From: SCUS01 sp966211675
GTDB lineage: Bacteria > Myxococcota_A > Polyangia > Polyangiales > Ga0077539
DNA: 64,000 nt
Direction of reading: 5' to 3'
NCBI GenBank assembly: GCA_966211675.1
Contig: CBIHPK010000006.1
Span: forward strand, 37,511-101,510
Shown here: in pieces, positions 34,112 to 43,585 of the stretch
Layout: each line of letters starts with the position of its first letter
Numbering within the stretch: the stretch's first letter is position 1
Notes under the pieces: model-generated
The model's input: the letters and a program-made list of their open reading frames with translations, nothing else
The model's database searches: none
What the model was told of the DNA's origin: nothing
Translations under genes and position numbers: made by a program

Positions 34112-35005
34112 TCAGTCGTCGAGCGAGTCGCAGTGCGGAGCGAAGAGGCCGCCGGTGATGGTCCCTTCGGGGAAGGTGGCCGTCACCTCGAGTGAGAGGT
34201 ACCCGTTGGCCGTATAGCCGCGGGGGACCACCCGGACGGCGCTGGCGCGCAGCAGCGGCGCGCTGGTGAGGTCGCCGCCGAAGTCGAAGAGCACCGCGGT
34301 CAGGCCGTCGGCCTCGGTCTGCGGGGTCGCGTCGGCCGTCGCGCGGAGGCCTCGCAAGGAGAGCGTCCGGCGGGGCGTCGGCGAGCTCATGGTGGGGCAC
34401 GCCGGGTCGCCGCCGGAGTGGGCCTCGACCAGCAGCCGACCGCTGGCGAGTCGGCCGTGCTGGGCGCGCTCGAAGGCCCCGCGGCGGCTGCCGAAGGTCG
34501 CCTGCAACGTCGTCGTCGCGCACGCCCCCTCGCAGCCGGGAGGGGCGTCGACGCCGGCGTCGCGGGACGGGTCGCGCGCGCAGAAGCGCCCCACGCCGGA
34601 GATCGAGAGGCACCGCGGGAGCGCCGCGGGGCAGTCGGAGTCCGTCGCGCAGGCGTCGGAGCAGAGCGAGCCGGTGCGGGCCTCGACGCAGAGAGCGCTC
34701 GCGCAGTCGTTGCCCGAGGCGCACGCGGTGACGCCGGGGAGCCCGAGGCCCCGGGCGCCCGGAGCGCAGCGGCAGCCGGTGGCCTCGTCGCACTCGCAGC
34801 GCTCGGCCGGGATGCAGTCGCGGTTGAAGGAGCAGCGCCCGCCGCCATCGAGCGCCGGGGCCGCGGGGACGGCGGCCCCCGCGGCGCCGGGGGTGTGGGC
34901 GCGGGCGCCGTAGGGGGGGGCGGGCGGGGGGGGGGGCGCCGCCGTGGGATCGGCGTGACAGGCAGAGAGGCCGAGCAGGAGGGCGATGGAGAGGCGGGCG
35001 GTCAT
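34112..35005 (-). CDS. Cys-rich secreted lipoprotein, unknown
   Basis: A 297-residue protein with lipobox LSAC (LLGLSACHA) followed by a proline run. The middle has many cysteines in short knots (CSFNRDCIPAERCECDE, CRCAPG, CASGNDCASALC, CATDSDCPAALPRC), a style common in myxobacterial surface proteins. The C-terminal 120 residues look like a beta domain. The proline run is encoded by two long G tracts on the + strand (34914-34940). It converges on the PLD gene (16-nt gap). No function recognised. Confidence 0.7.
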   Translation of the reverse strand: MTARLSIALLLGLSACHADPTAAPPPPPAPPYGARAHTPGAAGAAVPAAPALDGGGRCSFNRDCIPAERCECDEATGCRCAPGARGLGLPGVTACASGNDCASALCVEARTGSLCSDACATDSDCPAALPRCLSISGVGRFCARDPSRDAGVDAPPGCEGACATTTLQATFGSRRGAFERAQHGRLASGRLLVEAHSGGDPACPTMSSPTPRRTLSLRGLRATADATPQTEADGLTAVLFDFGGDLTSAPLLRASAVRVVPRGYTANGYLSLEVTATFPEGTITGGLFAPHCDSLDD

Positions 35006-35030
35006 GCGGAGCGCAGCGGCGAGGCGAGGC

Positions 35031-36146
35031 TCACACGTCCTGGATGATGGGCTCGCGCTTCTGGATGAAGCGGTTGATCAGCGCCCACACCTCCGCGGAG
35101 GCCTCGGTGATCTCGATGCCCATGCCGGGCTGCGAGCCGCTGTCGGTGTTGGACTCGCGCGTGGCCTCGCGTCGCCATTTCACCACGCCGAGGAACTCCG
35201 CGAGGTAGTCACCCGGGAACTTCAGCGCGACCTGACAGGGCGTGTTGACCGCGAGGACCGCGTAGGTCGCCACGAAGATGCCGCCGTGGTCGTGGATGTC
35301 GCCGACGAAGTTCGTATAGAAATTGGTCTCGCTGAAGGCCTCGAGCTCGGCCTCGACGCGCGGCAATCCCTGCGGCCCGATCGGCACCTTCGCCGCCGTC
35401 TCCGGGAACACCGTGGCCTGCTTGATCCTGGGCTCCTCCCTGCGACCGGGCGCCCTCCCCGGAGCGTGCTGCACCAGCGGGACTGCGTGCGCCGCGGGCT
35501 GCGTCAGCGGCATCGGCTGCGCCGCCGGCGTGGTCAGCGGCATCGGCTGGGCGACCGGCTGCGTCAACGGAACGGGAGGGCTCTGCGGCGGAGGCGGCGG
35601 CGGCTGGAAGACCGGCGCGGCCTGGGGCACGGGCGGCGGCTGGAAGACGGGCGCGGCCTGGGGCGCGGGCGGAGGAGCCTGCGGCGGCGGCTGGAAGACG
35701 GGCGCGGCCTGCGGCGCGGGCGGCGGCTGGAAGACGGGCGCGGCCTGCGGCACGGGTGGAGGAGCGTGCGGCACGGGCGGCGGCGCGGGCGGAGCGACGG
35801 GCTTCGGCGCGGCGGGATCGAGGAGGCTGTGCTCCTTGATGGCGGCGAAGAGCATCCCGAGGGACTGCGCGATGGCGGCGGTGGCGTCGCCGACGCCGGG
35901 GTAGGACTGGTCGACCGCCTGCATCGATCCGAGCGTCTCCTGCAGGACCGTGCGGGCCTGGAAGAGCAACGACGGGTCGCCGGTGCCTCGCTCGACCTGG
36001 AACAGCGGCCCCATCGCGCGGGCCAGACCCTGCACGATGTTGAGTACGGCGGCGGGGACCGCCGGGTCCTGCTGCAAGGTGGCGAGGGAGCTGGCGAGGC
36101 GCTGGCGCGCGGCCCCAGCGGTCGCGGCGATCGGTGTGTTGCTCAT
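35031..36146 (-). CDS. Pro-rich protein with C-terminal PilZ-like (TIGR02266-type) domain
   Basis: A 371-residue protein. Residues 1-110 are helical; 115-240 are a Pro/Gln/Ala-rich linker with four repeats of PQAAPVFQPPP; 265-371 form the conserved domain LPRVEAELEAFSETNFYTNF and VGDIHDHGGIFVATYAVLAV, matching the Myxococcus paralogous family TIGR02266, a PilZ relative. The canonical RxxxR of c-di-GMP-binding PilZ is not visible, so nucleotide binding is uncertain. In M. xanthus relatives occur in motility and regulatory proteins. Confidence 0.75.
   Translation of the reverse strand: MSNTPIAATAGAARQRLASSLATLQQDPAVPAAVLNIVQGLARAMGPLFQVERGTGDPSLLFQARTVLQETLGSMQAVDQSYPGVGDATAAIAQSLGMLFAAIKEHSLLDPAAPKPVAPPAPPPVPHAPPPVPQAAPVFQPPPAPQAAPVFQPPPQAPPPAPQAAPVFQPPPVPQAAPVFQPPPPPPQSPPVPLTQPVAQPMPLTTPAAQPMPLTQPAAHAVPLVQHAPGRAPGRREEPRIKQATVFPETAAKVPIGPQGLPRVEAELEAFSETNFYTNFVGDIHDHGGIFVATYAVLAVNTPCQVALKFPGDYLAEFLGVVKWRREATRESNTDSGSQPGMGIEITEASAEVWALINRFIQKREPIIQDV
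35600..35765 (-). repeat. imperfect Pro-rich tandem repeats in PilZ-like protein gene
   Basis: Four imperfect copies of a segment encoding PQAAPVFQPPP (on this strand) lie in the linker of the 35031-36146 gene. The copies differ by third-position changes, indicating old duplication with selection on the peptide. Confidence 0.75.
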
Positions 36147-36250
36147 GAGTGCGAATCGGCCTCCCGTCAGGCGCGCCCTTTGTCGGATGGGCGACGCTCA
36201 CGTCGGGGGGCAGCCTATCGTGCCCCAGGGGCGACGATCAACGGCGCCGC

Positions 36251-36691
36251 TCAGACCGCGGAGAGTTCTCGGGTGAAGACGTAGCGATCGCGACCGGGGC
36301 CGGCGTAGTCGGGCACCAGCTCGACGCGGTAGCCCAGCGCCCGGTGGAACTCGATGCTCCCCTGATTACCCGGGGTGGTAATCGCCTTCATGCGCAGCGC
36401 GCCCCGCTGGCGGGCTCGCGCGGTGAAGCTCTCGTAGAGCCGCCGCCCGACGCCCCGTCGGCGGTAGTCGTTGTCGATGCCCACCAGGTGCACATAGCCG
36501 GTGCCCGCGGCGGTCACGAAGCCCAGCAGGAACCCGACGATGCGGTCGTCGTCCTCGACCACCAGCGCGTCATCGCCGAGCTCGTGGAAGAAGAGCGGGT
36601 GCGCTAGCGCCGAGGTGGGTCCGCCCCACCATCGGTCGATGACCGAGACGATCTCGCCGAAGTCTTCCTGCGTAATACCGCGGGTCTCCAT
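36251..36691 (-). CDS. GNAT-family acetyltransferase
   Basis: A 146-residue N-acetyltransferase. Acetyl-CoA motif A is seen as VGIDNDYRRRGVGRRLYESF, preceded by the strand VGFLLGFVTAAGTGYVHLV and followed by AITTPGNQGSIEFHRALGYR. Small molecule or protein substrate unknown. The ATG at 36691 (METRGITQEDF) is preferred; an in-frame ATG at 36733 would add 14 poorly conserved residues. It diverges from the transporter gene at 36792. Confidence 0.82.
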   Translation of the reverse strand: METRGITQEDFGEIVSVIDRWWGGPTSALAHPLFFHELGDDALVVEDDDRIVGFLLGFVTAAGTGYVHLVGIDNDYRRRGVGRRLYESFTARARQRGALRMKAITTPGNQGSIEFHRALGYRVELVPDYAGPGRDRYVFTRELSAV

Positions 36692-36791
36692 GGGGGGCGC
36701 GCATCGCGCGGAACAACCCCCCTCGTCAATCACGCAGCGCGTCTAAAAACGCCCTCGATGGCACCGATGATCGAAGCCGTGCTACGGGTCC

Positions 36792-37454
36792 GTGGTCGTG
36801 TTGATCGTCCTCGGATCACTCTTCGGGCAGGGGCTCCTCCACGGCGTGGGGCCGGACCACTGCCTGGCCATCGGCGCGCTCGCGTCGCGGGGCGGCCTCC
36901 GTCGCGCGGTGGCGGTGAGCGTCCGCTTCGGCCTCGGCCACATGGCGGTGCTCGGGGTGCTGGCCACGGCGGCGGTGGTCGCAGGGGTGGTGATCCCGGC
37001 GCGGTGGGAGTCGGCGCTGGAGGTGGTGGGCGGCGCCTCGCTGCTGGCGCTGGGCTGCTGGACGCTGCTGAGCGGCGTGCCGAACGACCCGACGCACCAC
37101 CACGGCGACGGGGTGACGCACTCGCACGACCTCGCCGAGCACGATCGCCCTCGCGGCGTTTCGTCGATCGCCTCGAAGGGCCCCTTTCCCCTGGCCGCGG
37201 GGGCGCTCTTCGGGCTCTCCGGGGTGCGCAGCCTGGTGCTGGCGCTGCCGCTGATGGTGCAGCGAAACCCCGCGGTGCTGGTCGCGGGCGTGGCGCTCTT
37301 CGGCCTCGGCGTGCTGCTCTCGATGGTGCTGGTGGGCTACCTCACGCAGCGCATCGCCACCGCCGCGCACCGCGCGGAGAAGGGCCTGCGCGTGCTGGTG
37401 GGCCTGTCGTCCATGGCCTGCGGCGCGTGGTGGGTGATCGATCACATCGGCTGA
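36792..37454 (+). CDS. UreH/NicO-type metal transporter with His-rich loop
   Basis: A 220-residue membrane protein with about six helices. The first helix has HGVGPDHCLAI (residues 17-27), the HxxxPDH motif of UreH/RcnA-like nickel or cobalt transporters. A cytoplasmic loop at about 102-115 is rich in His (HHHGDGVTHSHD), typical of metal binding. A second family element, ALFGLSGVRSLVLALPL, follows. The start is GTG at 36792. Nickel or cobalt export or import is inferred from the family; no urease or hydrogenase genes are near. Confidence 0.75.
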   Translation: MVVLIVLGSLFGQGLLHGVGPDHCLAIGALASRGGLRRAVAVSVRFGLGHMAVLGVLATAAVVAGVVIPARWESALEVVGGASLLALGCWTLLSGVPNDPTHHHGDGVTHSHDLAEHDRPRGVSSIASKGPFPLAAGALFGLSGVRSLVLALPLMVQRNPAVLVAGVALFGLGVLLSMVLVGYLTQRIATAAHRAEKGLRVLVGLSSMACGAWWVIDHIG

Positions 37455-37501
37455 GGCGACGGCGCTCGCCCGGAGCGCGCCCGGAGCGATAGGCTACGGG
37501 G

Positions 37502-37858
37502 ATGATCAAGCGAAGCTCGATGGCGGTGCTGGTGGCGGCGGTCCTGGGCGCGGGCTGCGGAGACATCGACAGCATCCTCCCCGCGAAGGGGAGCTGCTCG
37601 ACGGCCTCGCCGCGCACGTGCACCGACTACACGGGCGACGCCTGGAGCGCGCCGAGCAGCGGGAGCCGCACCTGCGCCTCGGTCAGCGGGGCGACCTTCT
37701 CCTCGTCGGCCTGCGCCACGACCGGGCGCGTGGGCTCGTGCGTCGTCAACAGCGGGACCAGCTCCGAGGTGGTGCTGCGCTTCTATCCGCCGAGCACGAC
37801 GGCCACCGCGCAGGTCGCGTGCGGCCAGCAGCCCGGGTCGCGCTTCGTCGCCAACTAG
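37502..37858 (+). CDS. small secreted lipoprotein
   Basis: A 118-residue lipoprotein with lipobox GAGC (VLGAGCGD). The mature part has six or more Cys and is Ser/Thr-rich, suggesting a small disulfide-stabilised surface protein. TAGGCT lies 6 nt before the ATG at 37502, with no ribosome site. No family recognised. Confidence 0.65.
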   Translation: MIKRSSMAVLVAAVLGAGCGDIDSILPAKGSCSTASPRTCTDYTGDAWSAPSSGSRTCASVSGATFSSSACATTGRVGSCVVNSGTSSEVVLRFYPPSTTATAQVACGQQPGSRFVAN

Positions 37859-37903
37859 CACCGTCTTTCACCGTCGGCGACGGCCTGCGCTATGGTCCGC
37901 GCG

Positions 37904-39598
37904 ATGAACTCCGGCGCCGCCTCCGTGACCGATGCGAGCGCCGTCGACGCGCTCGTGCACGCGCTCCAGATCCACCCCCTGGTCGCGCGCGTGCTCGTCG
38001 GTCGAGGCTTCTCCCGGCCCGACGCGACCCGGTCGTTTCTCTCTCCGAAGCTCGCGGAGCTCACCCGTCCGGACGCGATGGCCGACCGCGACGCCGCCGC
38101 CGAGCGCCTCGCCGCCGCGGTGCGCTCGAAGGAGCGCATCGTGGTCTTCGGCGACTACGACGTCGACGGGATCACCAGCGCGGCGCTCATCACCCGCGCG
38201 CTGCGCGCCATGGGCGGGGACGTCTCCTGCCTCGTCGCCTCGCGCTTCGACGGCGGCTACGGCCTCTCCGACGCGGCCCTCGACCGCGTGCTCGCGCTCT
38301 CCCCGAAGGTGCTCATCACCTGCGACTGCGGCACCTCCGACCACCCGCGCCTCGAGCGCGCCCGGCAGCGCGGCGTCGACGCCATCGTGGTCGACCACCA
38401 CAAGGTCCCGGACGAGGCGCTGCCGGTGGTGGCCTTCCTCAACCCGCACCGCGCCGACTGCCGCTTCCCCTACAAGCACATGGCCAGCGTGGGGCTCGCG
38501 TTCTCCATCGCCGCGGCGGTGCGCGCCCGCCTCGGCGTCGCGCTCGACCTGCGCGAGTACCTCGACCTCGTCGCCCTCGGGACCATCGCCGACGTCGCCC
38601 CGCTCGACGGCGACAACCGCACCCTCACCCGCCACGGCCTGGAGCGCATCGCCGACGGCCACGGCGGCCCCGGGGTGCGCGCGCTGCTCGCCGAGTCCAA
38701 GCTGCGCTTTCGCCTCGTGGCGCGCGACGTGGCCTTCTCGCTCGCGCCGATGCTCAACGCGCCCGGCCGCCTCGGCCCTGCGACCCCGACGCTGGAGCTG
38801 CTGCTCAGCGAGAGCGACCGCGACGCCCAGCCGCGCGCCTTCGCCCTCGCGCAGGCCAACCTCCGCCGCCGCGAGATCTCCGCGCAGCTCGTCGACGCCG
38901 CCATCGCGCAGGCCCGCGCGCTCCACGGCGATCACCCCCCCGCCGGGGTGGTGCTCGCGGGCGACGGCTGGCACGCCGGGATGGGCGGCATCGTCGCCGG
39001 TCGCCTCGTCGAGCGGCTCCAGGCCGCGGTGTGCGTCATCGCCATCGAAGGCGACCTCGGCGTCGGCTCCGTGCGCGCCCCTCGGGGGACCAGACTTTAC
39101 GACGCGGTGTATGCGTGCCGCGACCTCCTGGTGGGCTTCGGCGGCCACGACGCGGCGGCCGGGGTGCGCATCCGGCCGGAGCGCATCGACGATTTCCGCG
39201 CGGCCTTCGCCGAGGCGGTCGCGAGGTCCGGCGGGACGCCGGAGCCCGAGCGCGCCCCGGAGGCCGAGCTCACGGAGGGCGACCTCACCGCGGCGCTCGC
39301 CCGCGACCTGCGCTCGCTCGAGCCCACCGGCGAAGGGAACCCCGAGGTGATCGTCGCGTTGCGCGACGCGCGCCTCGGCGACGCGAGGCCCATCCAGGAG
39401 CAGCACCTGCGGCTGTCCTTCGCGCTGGGACGGCGGCAGGTGGCGGGCTTCTTCCGAGAGGGCGTCTCGGCGCGAGCCCGGGGGGAGCTGCCGGCCTCGC
39501 AGTCGCGGGTCGACGTGGTGGGCGTCCTGCGCGCCGACCCGTGGACGGGCCCCGACGCGGTGCAGCTCGACGTGCGCTCGGTCAGCCCAGCACGTTGA
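37904..39598 (+). CDS. recJ: single-stranded-DNA-specific exonuclease RecJ
   Basis: A 5'-3' ssDNA exonuclease of recombination and mismatch repair. DHH-superfamily motifs: FGDYDVDGITSAAL at about 83, CDCGTSDH, VVDHHKVP (DHH motif) at about 163, and NPHRADCRFPYKHMASVGLA. The DHHA1 part holds VVLAGDGWHAGMGGIVAGRL and GFGGHDAAAGVRI. The ATG at 37904 is preferred over 37892 because TATGGT at 37891-37896 looks like a promoter -10 seven nt upstream. Its 3' end overlaps the convergent kinase gene by 17 nt. Confidence 0.93.
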   Translation: MNSGAASVTDASAVDALVHALQIHPLVARVLVGRGFSRPDATRSFLSPKLAELTRPDAMADRDAAAERLAAAVRSKERIVVFGDYDVDGITSAALITRALRAMGGDVSCLVASRFDGGYGLSDAALDRVLALSPKVLITCDCGTSDHPRLERARQRGVDAIVVDHHKVPDEALPVVAFLNPHRADCRFPYKHMASVGLAFSIAAAVRARLGVALDLREYLDLVALGTIADVAPLDGDNRTLTRHGLERIADGHGGPGVRALLAESKLRFRLVARDVAFSLAPMLNAPGRLGPATPTLELLLSESDRDAQPRAFALAQANLRRREISAQLVDAAIAQARALHGDHPPAGVVLAGDGWHAGMGGIVAGRLVERLQAAVCVIAIEGDLGVGSVRAPRGTRLYDAVYACRDLLVGFGGHDAAAGVRIRPERIDDFRAAFAEAVARSGGTPEPERAPEAELTEGDLTAALARDLRSLEPTGEGNPEVIVALRDARLGDARPIQEQHLRLSFALGRRQVAGFFREGVSARARGELPASQSRVDVVGVLRADPWTGPDAVQLDVRSVSPAR

Positions 39599-42500
39599 TC
39601 GTCGGCAGGCCCCTCGCGACGATGGTGTCCGCGAGCGCCCGGTGCTCCAGCGACCCCTCGCGGCAGCGGCGGCGGCGCTCGTCGTCGCCGATGTTGGCGA
39701 GCAGCGCGTTGACCCGCGACCAGGCCCGCACGTAGGCGTCGTCGGCCTCGCCCCGCCGTCCGAGCTTCGCCAGCACGTCGGCGTAGACCCAGCGCGCGAA
39801 CACGTCGCCGTCCTCCAGGGTCACGCCCGCATCCAGCAGCGTCACGGCCTCCTTCGCGGGCGCGAGCGCCCCTTCGCCGTCGCGGTGCAGCAGCAGCAGC
39901 CGCGCGTGGGCGGCCCGCAGGAGGCAGCGCAGCGGAGCGTCGCCGCGGCCCTCGTCGGAGGACATCGCGAGCCACCGCAGCGAGGCCTCGGCGGCCGGGA
40001 CGCGGGGGTCGAAGCCCTCGATCCAGGCGGTGTAGACGCGAGAGCGGGCGGCGATGCGGGCGAGCCCGTGCTGGGACGCGAGCGAGTGCGCCTGGGCCTC
40101 GACGCGCAGGGCCTCGGCGCCGTCGCCGCGCCGCGCGAGCGCCACGCCCAGCTGCTGCAGCGCGACGGTCTCGTAGAGCGCCATCCCGAGGCGGCGGGCG
40201 TCGTCGCGGGCGCGCTCCAGGCGCTGCACCGCGCGGGCGTGCTCGCCCAGCCTCGTGAGCACCCGGCCCTTCGCGATGGCCGCCTGGAACATCCTCGGCA
40301 GGTCGCCGTCGCGCTGCGATCGGTCGAGGGCCTGCTCGCAGGCGTCGCGGGCCTCCTCCAGGCGCTGCAGTCCCAGCAGCGCCCCGCCCACCACCGCGTC
40401 GGCGAGGGAGCGAGCGGCGTCGCGGTCGGCCTGCGGCGTGCGGGGGTCGTTCATGGCGGCGTTGGCGAGCTGGAGGGCGTCGCGCGCGATGCCCCGCTGG
40501 GTCATCAGGTGCGCCTGGCGGAGCGTGGCCGAGAGCCAGAGCGCCGGCGGGACCTCGTCGCTCCCGGGGCCCCTCGCCACGGACGCCGCGCGGGCGCAGG
40601 CCACCTGGAGCACCGCGAGCCCGGCGTCGAGGCGGCCCTGGAGCGTCTGGCCGTTGGCCACGCAGAGGGCGACCCGCAGTCGCTGCGCGGCGCTCGCCCC
40701 GGGGATGGACTCCGCCGCGCGGGCGTCGTCGAGGGCCGTGGCGCTGTCGGCGAGCGCGAAGGACGCGTCGGCGCGGACGCAGAGGGTCTCGCGGCGCTCG
40801 TCCGGCGGGGGCGACCCGGCGAGGGCGCGCGTGGCGTTCTCGAGCGCGGCGTGGAAGGCCTGGTCGCGCAGGGCGTCGCGGGCGGCGCGCAGCCACCACG
40901 GTCGGGCGAACTCGGGCTGCGCGGCGAGGTCGTGGTGGCGAGCGATGAGGGCCGGGTCGGTGCGCTCCCGGGCCGCGAGCCAGGTCGCCACGCGGGCGTG
41001 CAGCGCCCGGCGGTCGTCGTCGAGCAGCGTCGCGTAGGCGGCGTCGCGGACGAGGTCGTGACGGAAGGCGTACTCGATGGTCCCGGCGACGCGGGAGGAG
41101 GGGCGGGGGGCGACGAAGCCCTGCGCGGACAGCACGCGCAGCGGGCGATCGAGCTGCGCCTCCGGGCTCGCGCCCACCACCGAGGCCAGGCCGTCGCGCC
41201 AGAACACCGAGCCGAAGACGCTCGCCGCCCGGGCGATGCGCCTCGCCTCCGGGTCGAGCCCGTCGAGCCGCAGCTGCACCGCCGAGAGCGCCGCGGTGGG
41301 GAGCTCGACGCGAGGGCCCTGGTCGGGGTGGCGCTCCGCCGCCTCGCGGACGACCCCGAGGAGCTCCTCCAGGAAGAGGGGGTTGCCGCCGCAGCGCGCG
41401 GCGAGGTCGGCGCGCAGCCGCGGGTCGTCGATGGGGCCGAGGCCGCGGGCGGCGAGGCCCTGCACCACCGCGGGGGCGAGCGGGGGGAGCACCAGGTCGG
41501 TGCGGGGCAGGGCGCTCCAGACGCGCCCCAGGCGGGCGAGGGCCTCGGGCTCCGGGCGGGTGAGCGCGAGGACCACCAGGGCGGCCGTGGGCAGCGCGTC
41601 GACGATGGAGGCGACGGCCTCGAGGGTCGACCCGTCGATCCACTGGGCGTCCTCGAGCAGCAGCAGCGCGGGGCTGCTGGCGTTGGTCGCGCGGATCAGC
41701 CCCAGCAGCGAGCGCAGCAGGCCGTCGCGGAAGAGGTCCGGGTCTCGCCGTGCGGCGCGCAGCACGCTCCCCTCGGCCCGCAGCGGCACCCTCGCGATGT
41801 CCGCGAGGAAGCCCAGCGAGGTCTCGTCGAGGGCGCCGTCCACCAGGTGTTCGAGGCGCGCCCGCTGGGCCTCCGGCGTCGCGCCCTCCTGGATGCCCGC
41901 GCGCTCCCGCAGCGCTCGGCCGATGGCCCCGAGGGGGGTGTGGCTCGCCAGCAGGTTGCCCCGCAGCGTGAGCAGCGGCGCCGCGCTCGATTCCACATCG
42001 AGGGCCCGCTCGGCGAGCAGCCGCGCGATGACCTCTCGCGCGAGGGTGGACTTCCCGATCCCGGGCTCGCCCTGCACCACCAGCACCACCGGGCGGCGCT
42101 GCTTCCAGGCCTCTCGCACCCGGGACAGCGTGAGGGCGATGGGCTCCTCGCGGCCGGGCAGCGTCCCCTCGTCGTAGAGCTGCGACCGCGGCGGCACCGA
42201 GTGCAGCCGCTCGAGGTCGCGACCGATGTGCAGTCCCTCCCGGCGGCCTTCGGTCTCGAAGCGCCCTCCGAGCGCCACCGCGGTCGCCGCGTCGACCAGC
42301 AGCTCTCCCTCGGCGGTGCCGGCCAGCAGGCTCGCCGCGCGGGAGAGCACCGGACCATCGAGGGCGTCGCCGAGCCGCCGCGTGAGGCCCGTCACCACCA
42401 CCACGCGCAGCCCCCGGCCGCGCACCGAGGCGGCCGCCCGCACCGCGCGCACCGCCTCGTCGCCGCGCAGCCGGTGGTCGCCGAAGACCGCCCGGATGCC

Positions 42501-43490
42501 GTGCTCGCCGTCGCGCTCGATGCTCGCGCCCCGCTCGGAGAGCGTCGCCGCGGCCTCCGTGAGCTGACCCCTCGCGCCGTCGTGCGCCGCCCGCACCAGG
42601 GCCACCACCCGCACCCGCTGCTCGCTCCTCGCGAGGAGCGACGCCTCCGGGACCCCATCGGGCCGGGTGGTCACCAGCTCGAGGACGGCGCTCACCTCCT
42701 CGACGAACTCCGCCACGCCGACGGGCCTGCGGGAAGGGTCCTTGGAGAGGGCCCGGTCGAGCAGCGCCTCCAAGGCGGCGGGCAGGTCGGGGCGCAGCTC
42801 CCGCAGCCGCGGCGGAGGGTCGCGGGCGATGCGCTGGAGCACCGTGCGGGTGTCGATGCCCTGGAAGGGGCGGAAGCCCGTGAGCAGCTCGAAGAAGACC
42901 ACCGCGAGGGCGTAGAGGTCCGAGGCGGGGGAGGGCTCCTCGCCGCGCAGCTGCTCGGGGGAGATGTAGAAGGGGCTGCCGACGACGGTGCCCACGCGGG
43001 TGAGGGCCATGTCCCCTTCGCCGACGGCGATCCCGAGGTCGATGACCTTCACCACCGCGCCCTCCGGCTCGGCCGCCAGGAAGAGGTTGGCCGGCTTCAC
43101 GTCCCGGTGGATCACCCCCACCGCGTGCAGCGCCGCGAGGCCGAGCGCCGCCTCCTGGAGCATCCGCAGCGCCGACCAGTCGCCCGGCCGCTCGCGCTCG
43201 ATGGCGGCCTCCACCGTCTCGCCCGCCAGCCACTCGGTGGCCAGGAAGAGCCGCCCCTCGTCGTCGGTGCCGTGCGCCACGTAGGCGACCACGTTGGGGT
43301 GGTCGAGCTCCGACAGGATGCGCGCCTCGCGCTCGAAGCGGGCGCGGGCCGTCGCGTCGTCGCGGTCGATGCGCAGCCGCTTGAAGGCGACCTCCCGGCC
43401 GGTGAGCAGGTCGCGGGCGCGGTACACCTCGGCGGACCCACCGCTGGCGACGCGCTCGTCGAGATGAAACCGGCCGACCAGCACGCTCAT
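39582..43490 (-). CDS. giant Ser/Thr kinase with degenerate cyclase-like, AAA ATPase and TPR regions
   Basis: A 1302-residue multidomain protein. Residues 1-270 are a Ser/Thr kinase (Lys37, HRDVKPAN at 128-135, DLG at 151-153 in place of DFG). At about 295-420 a segment (VVVTGLTRRLGDALDGPVLS, LLVDAATAVALGGRFE) resembles a class III nucleotide cyclase without its metal aspartates, so probably inactive. A Walker A (GEPGIGKST) lies at about 472 and Walker B LLLLEDAQW at about 611 (AAA_16-type STAND ATPase). TPR-like helices fill about 850-1260. This is the PknK-like kinase-ATPase-TPR architecture. The stop lies within recJ (17-nt overlap). Confidence 0.85.
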   Translation of the reverse strand: MSVLVGRFHLDERVASGGSAEVYRARDLLTGREVAFKRLRIDRDDATARARFEREARILSELDHPNVVAYVAHGTDDEGRLFLATEWLAGETVEAAIERERPGDWSALRMLQEAALGLAALHAVGVIHRDVKPANLFLAAEPEGAVVKVIDLGIAVGEGDMALTRVGTVVGSPFYISPEQLRGEEPSPASDLYALAVVFFELLTGFRPFQGIDTRTVLQRIARDPPPRLRELRPDLPAALEALLDRALSKDPSRRPVGVAEFVEEVSAVLELVTTRPDGVPEASLLARSEQRVRVVALVRAAHDGARGQLTEAAATLSERGASIERDGEHGIRAVFGDHRLRGDEAVRAVRAAASVRGRGLRVVVVTGLTRRLGDALDGPVLSRAASLLAGTAEGELLVDAATAVALGGRFETEGRREGLHIGRDLERLHSVPPRSQLYDEGTLPGREEPIALTLSRVREAWKQRRPVVLVVQGEPGIGKSTLAREVIARLLAERALDVESSAAPLLTLRGNLLASHTPLGAIGRALRERAGIQEGATPEAQRARLEHLVDGALDETSLGFLADIARVPLRAEGSVLRAARRDPDLFRDGLLRSLLGLIRATNASSPALLLLEDAQWIDGSTLEAVASIVDALPTAALVVLALTRPEPEALARLGRVWSALPRTDLVLPPLAPAVVQGLAARGLGPIDDPRLRADLAARCGGNPLFLEELLGVVREAAERHPDQGPRVELPTAALSAVQLRLDGLDPEARRIARAASVFGSVFWRDGLASVVGASPEAQLDRPLRVLSAQGFVAPRPSSRVAGTIEYAFRHDLVRDAAYATLLDDDRRALHARVATWLAARERTDPALIARHHDLAAQPEFARPWWLRAARDALRDQAFHAALENATRALAGSPPPDERRETLCVRADASFALADSATALDDARAAESIPGASAAQRLRVALCVANGQTLQGRLDAGLAVLQVACARAASVARGPGSDEVPPALWLSATLRQAHLMTQRGIARDALQLANAAMNDPRTPQADRDAARSLADAVVGGALLGLQRLEEARDACEQALDRSQRDGDLPRMFQAAIAKGRVLTRLGEHARAVQRLERARDDARRLGMALYETVALQQLGVALARRGDGAEALRVEAQAHSLASQHGLARIAARSRVYTAWIEGFDPRVPAAEASLRWLAMSSDEGRGDAPLRCLLRAAHARLLLLHRDGEGALAPAKEAVTLLDAGVTLEDGDVFARWVYADVLAKLGRRGEADDAYVRAWSRVNALLANIGDDERRRRCREGSLEHRALADTIVARGLPTINVLG

Positions 43491-43585
43491 CGTTGCCCTT
43501 CCTCCACTAGCACGGACGCCGGAGGCCCCGCTGAGCTCCGTCAGAAACTGGCGCTCCCCCGCGAGGCTCTGCTACCGCCCGGGCG

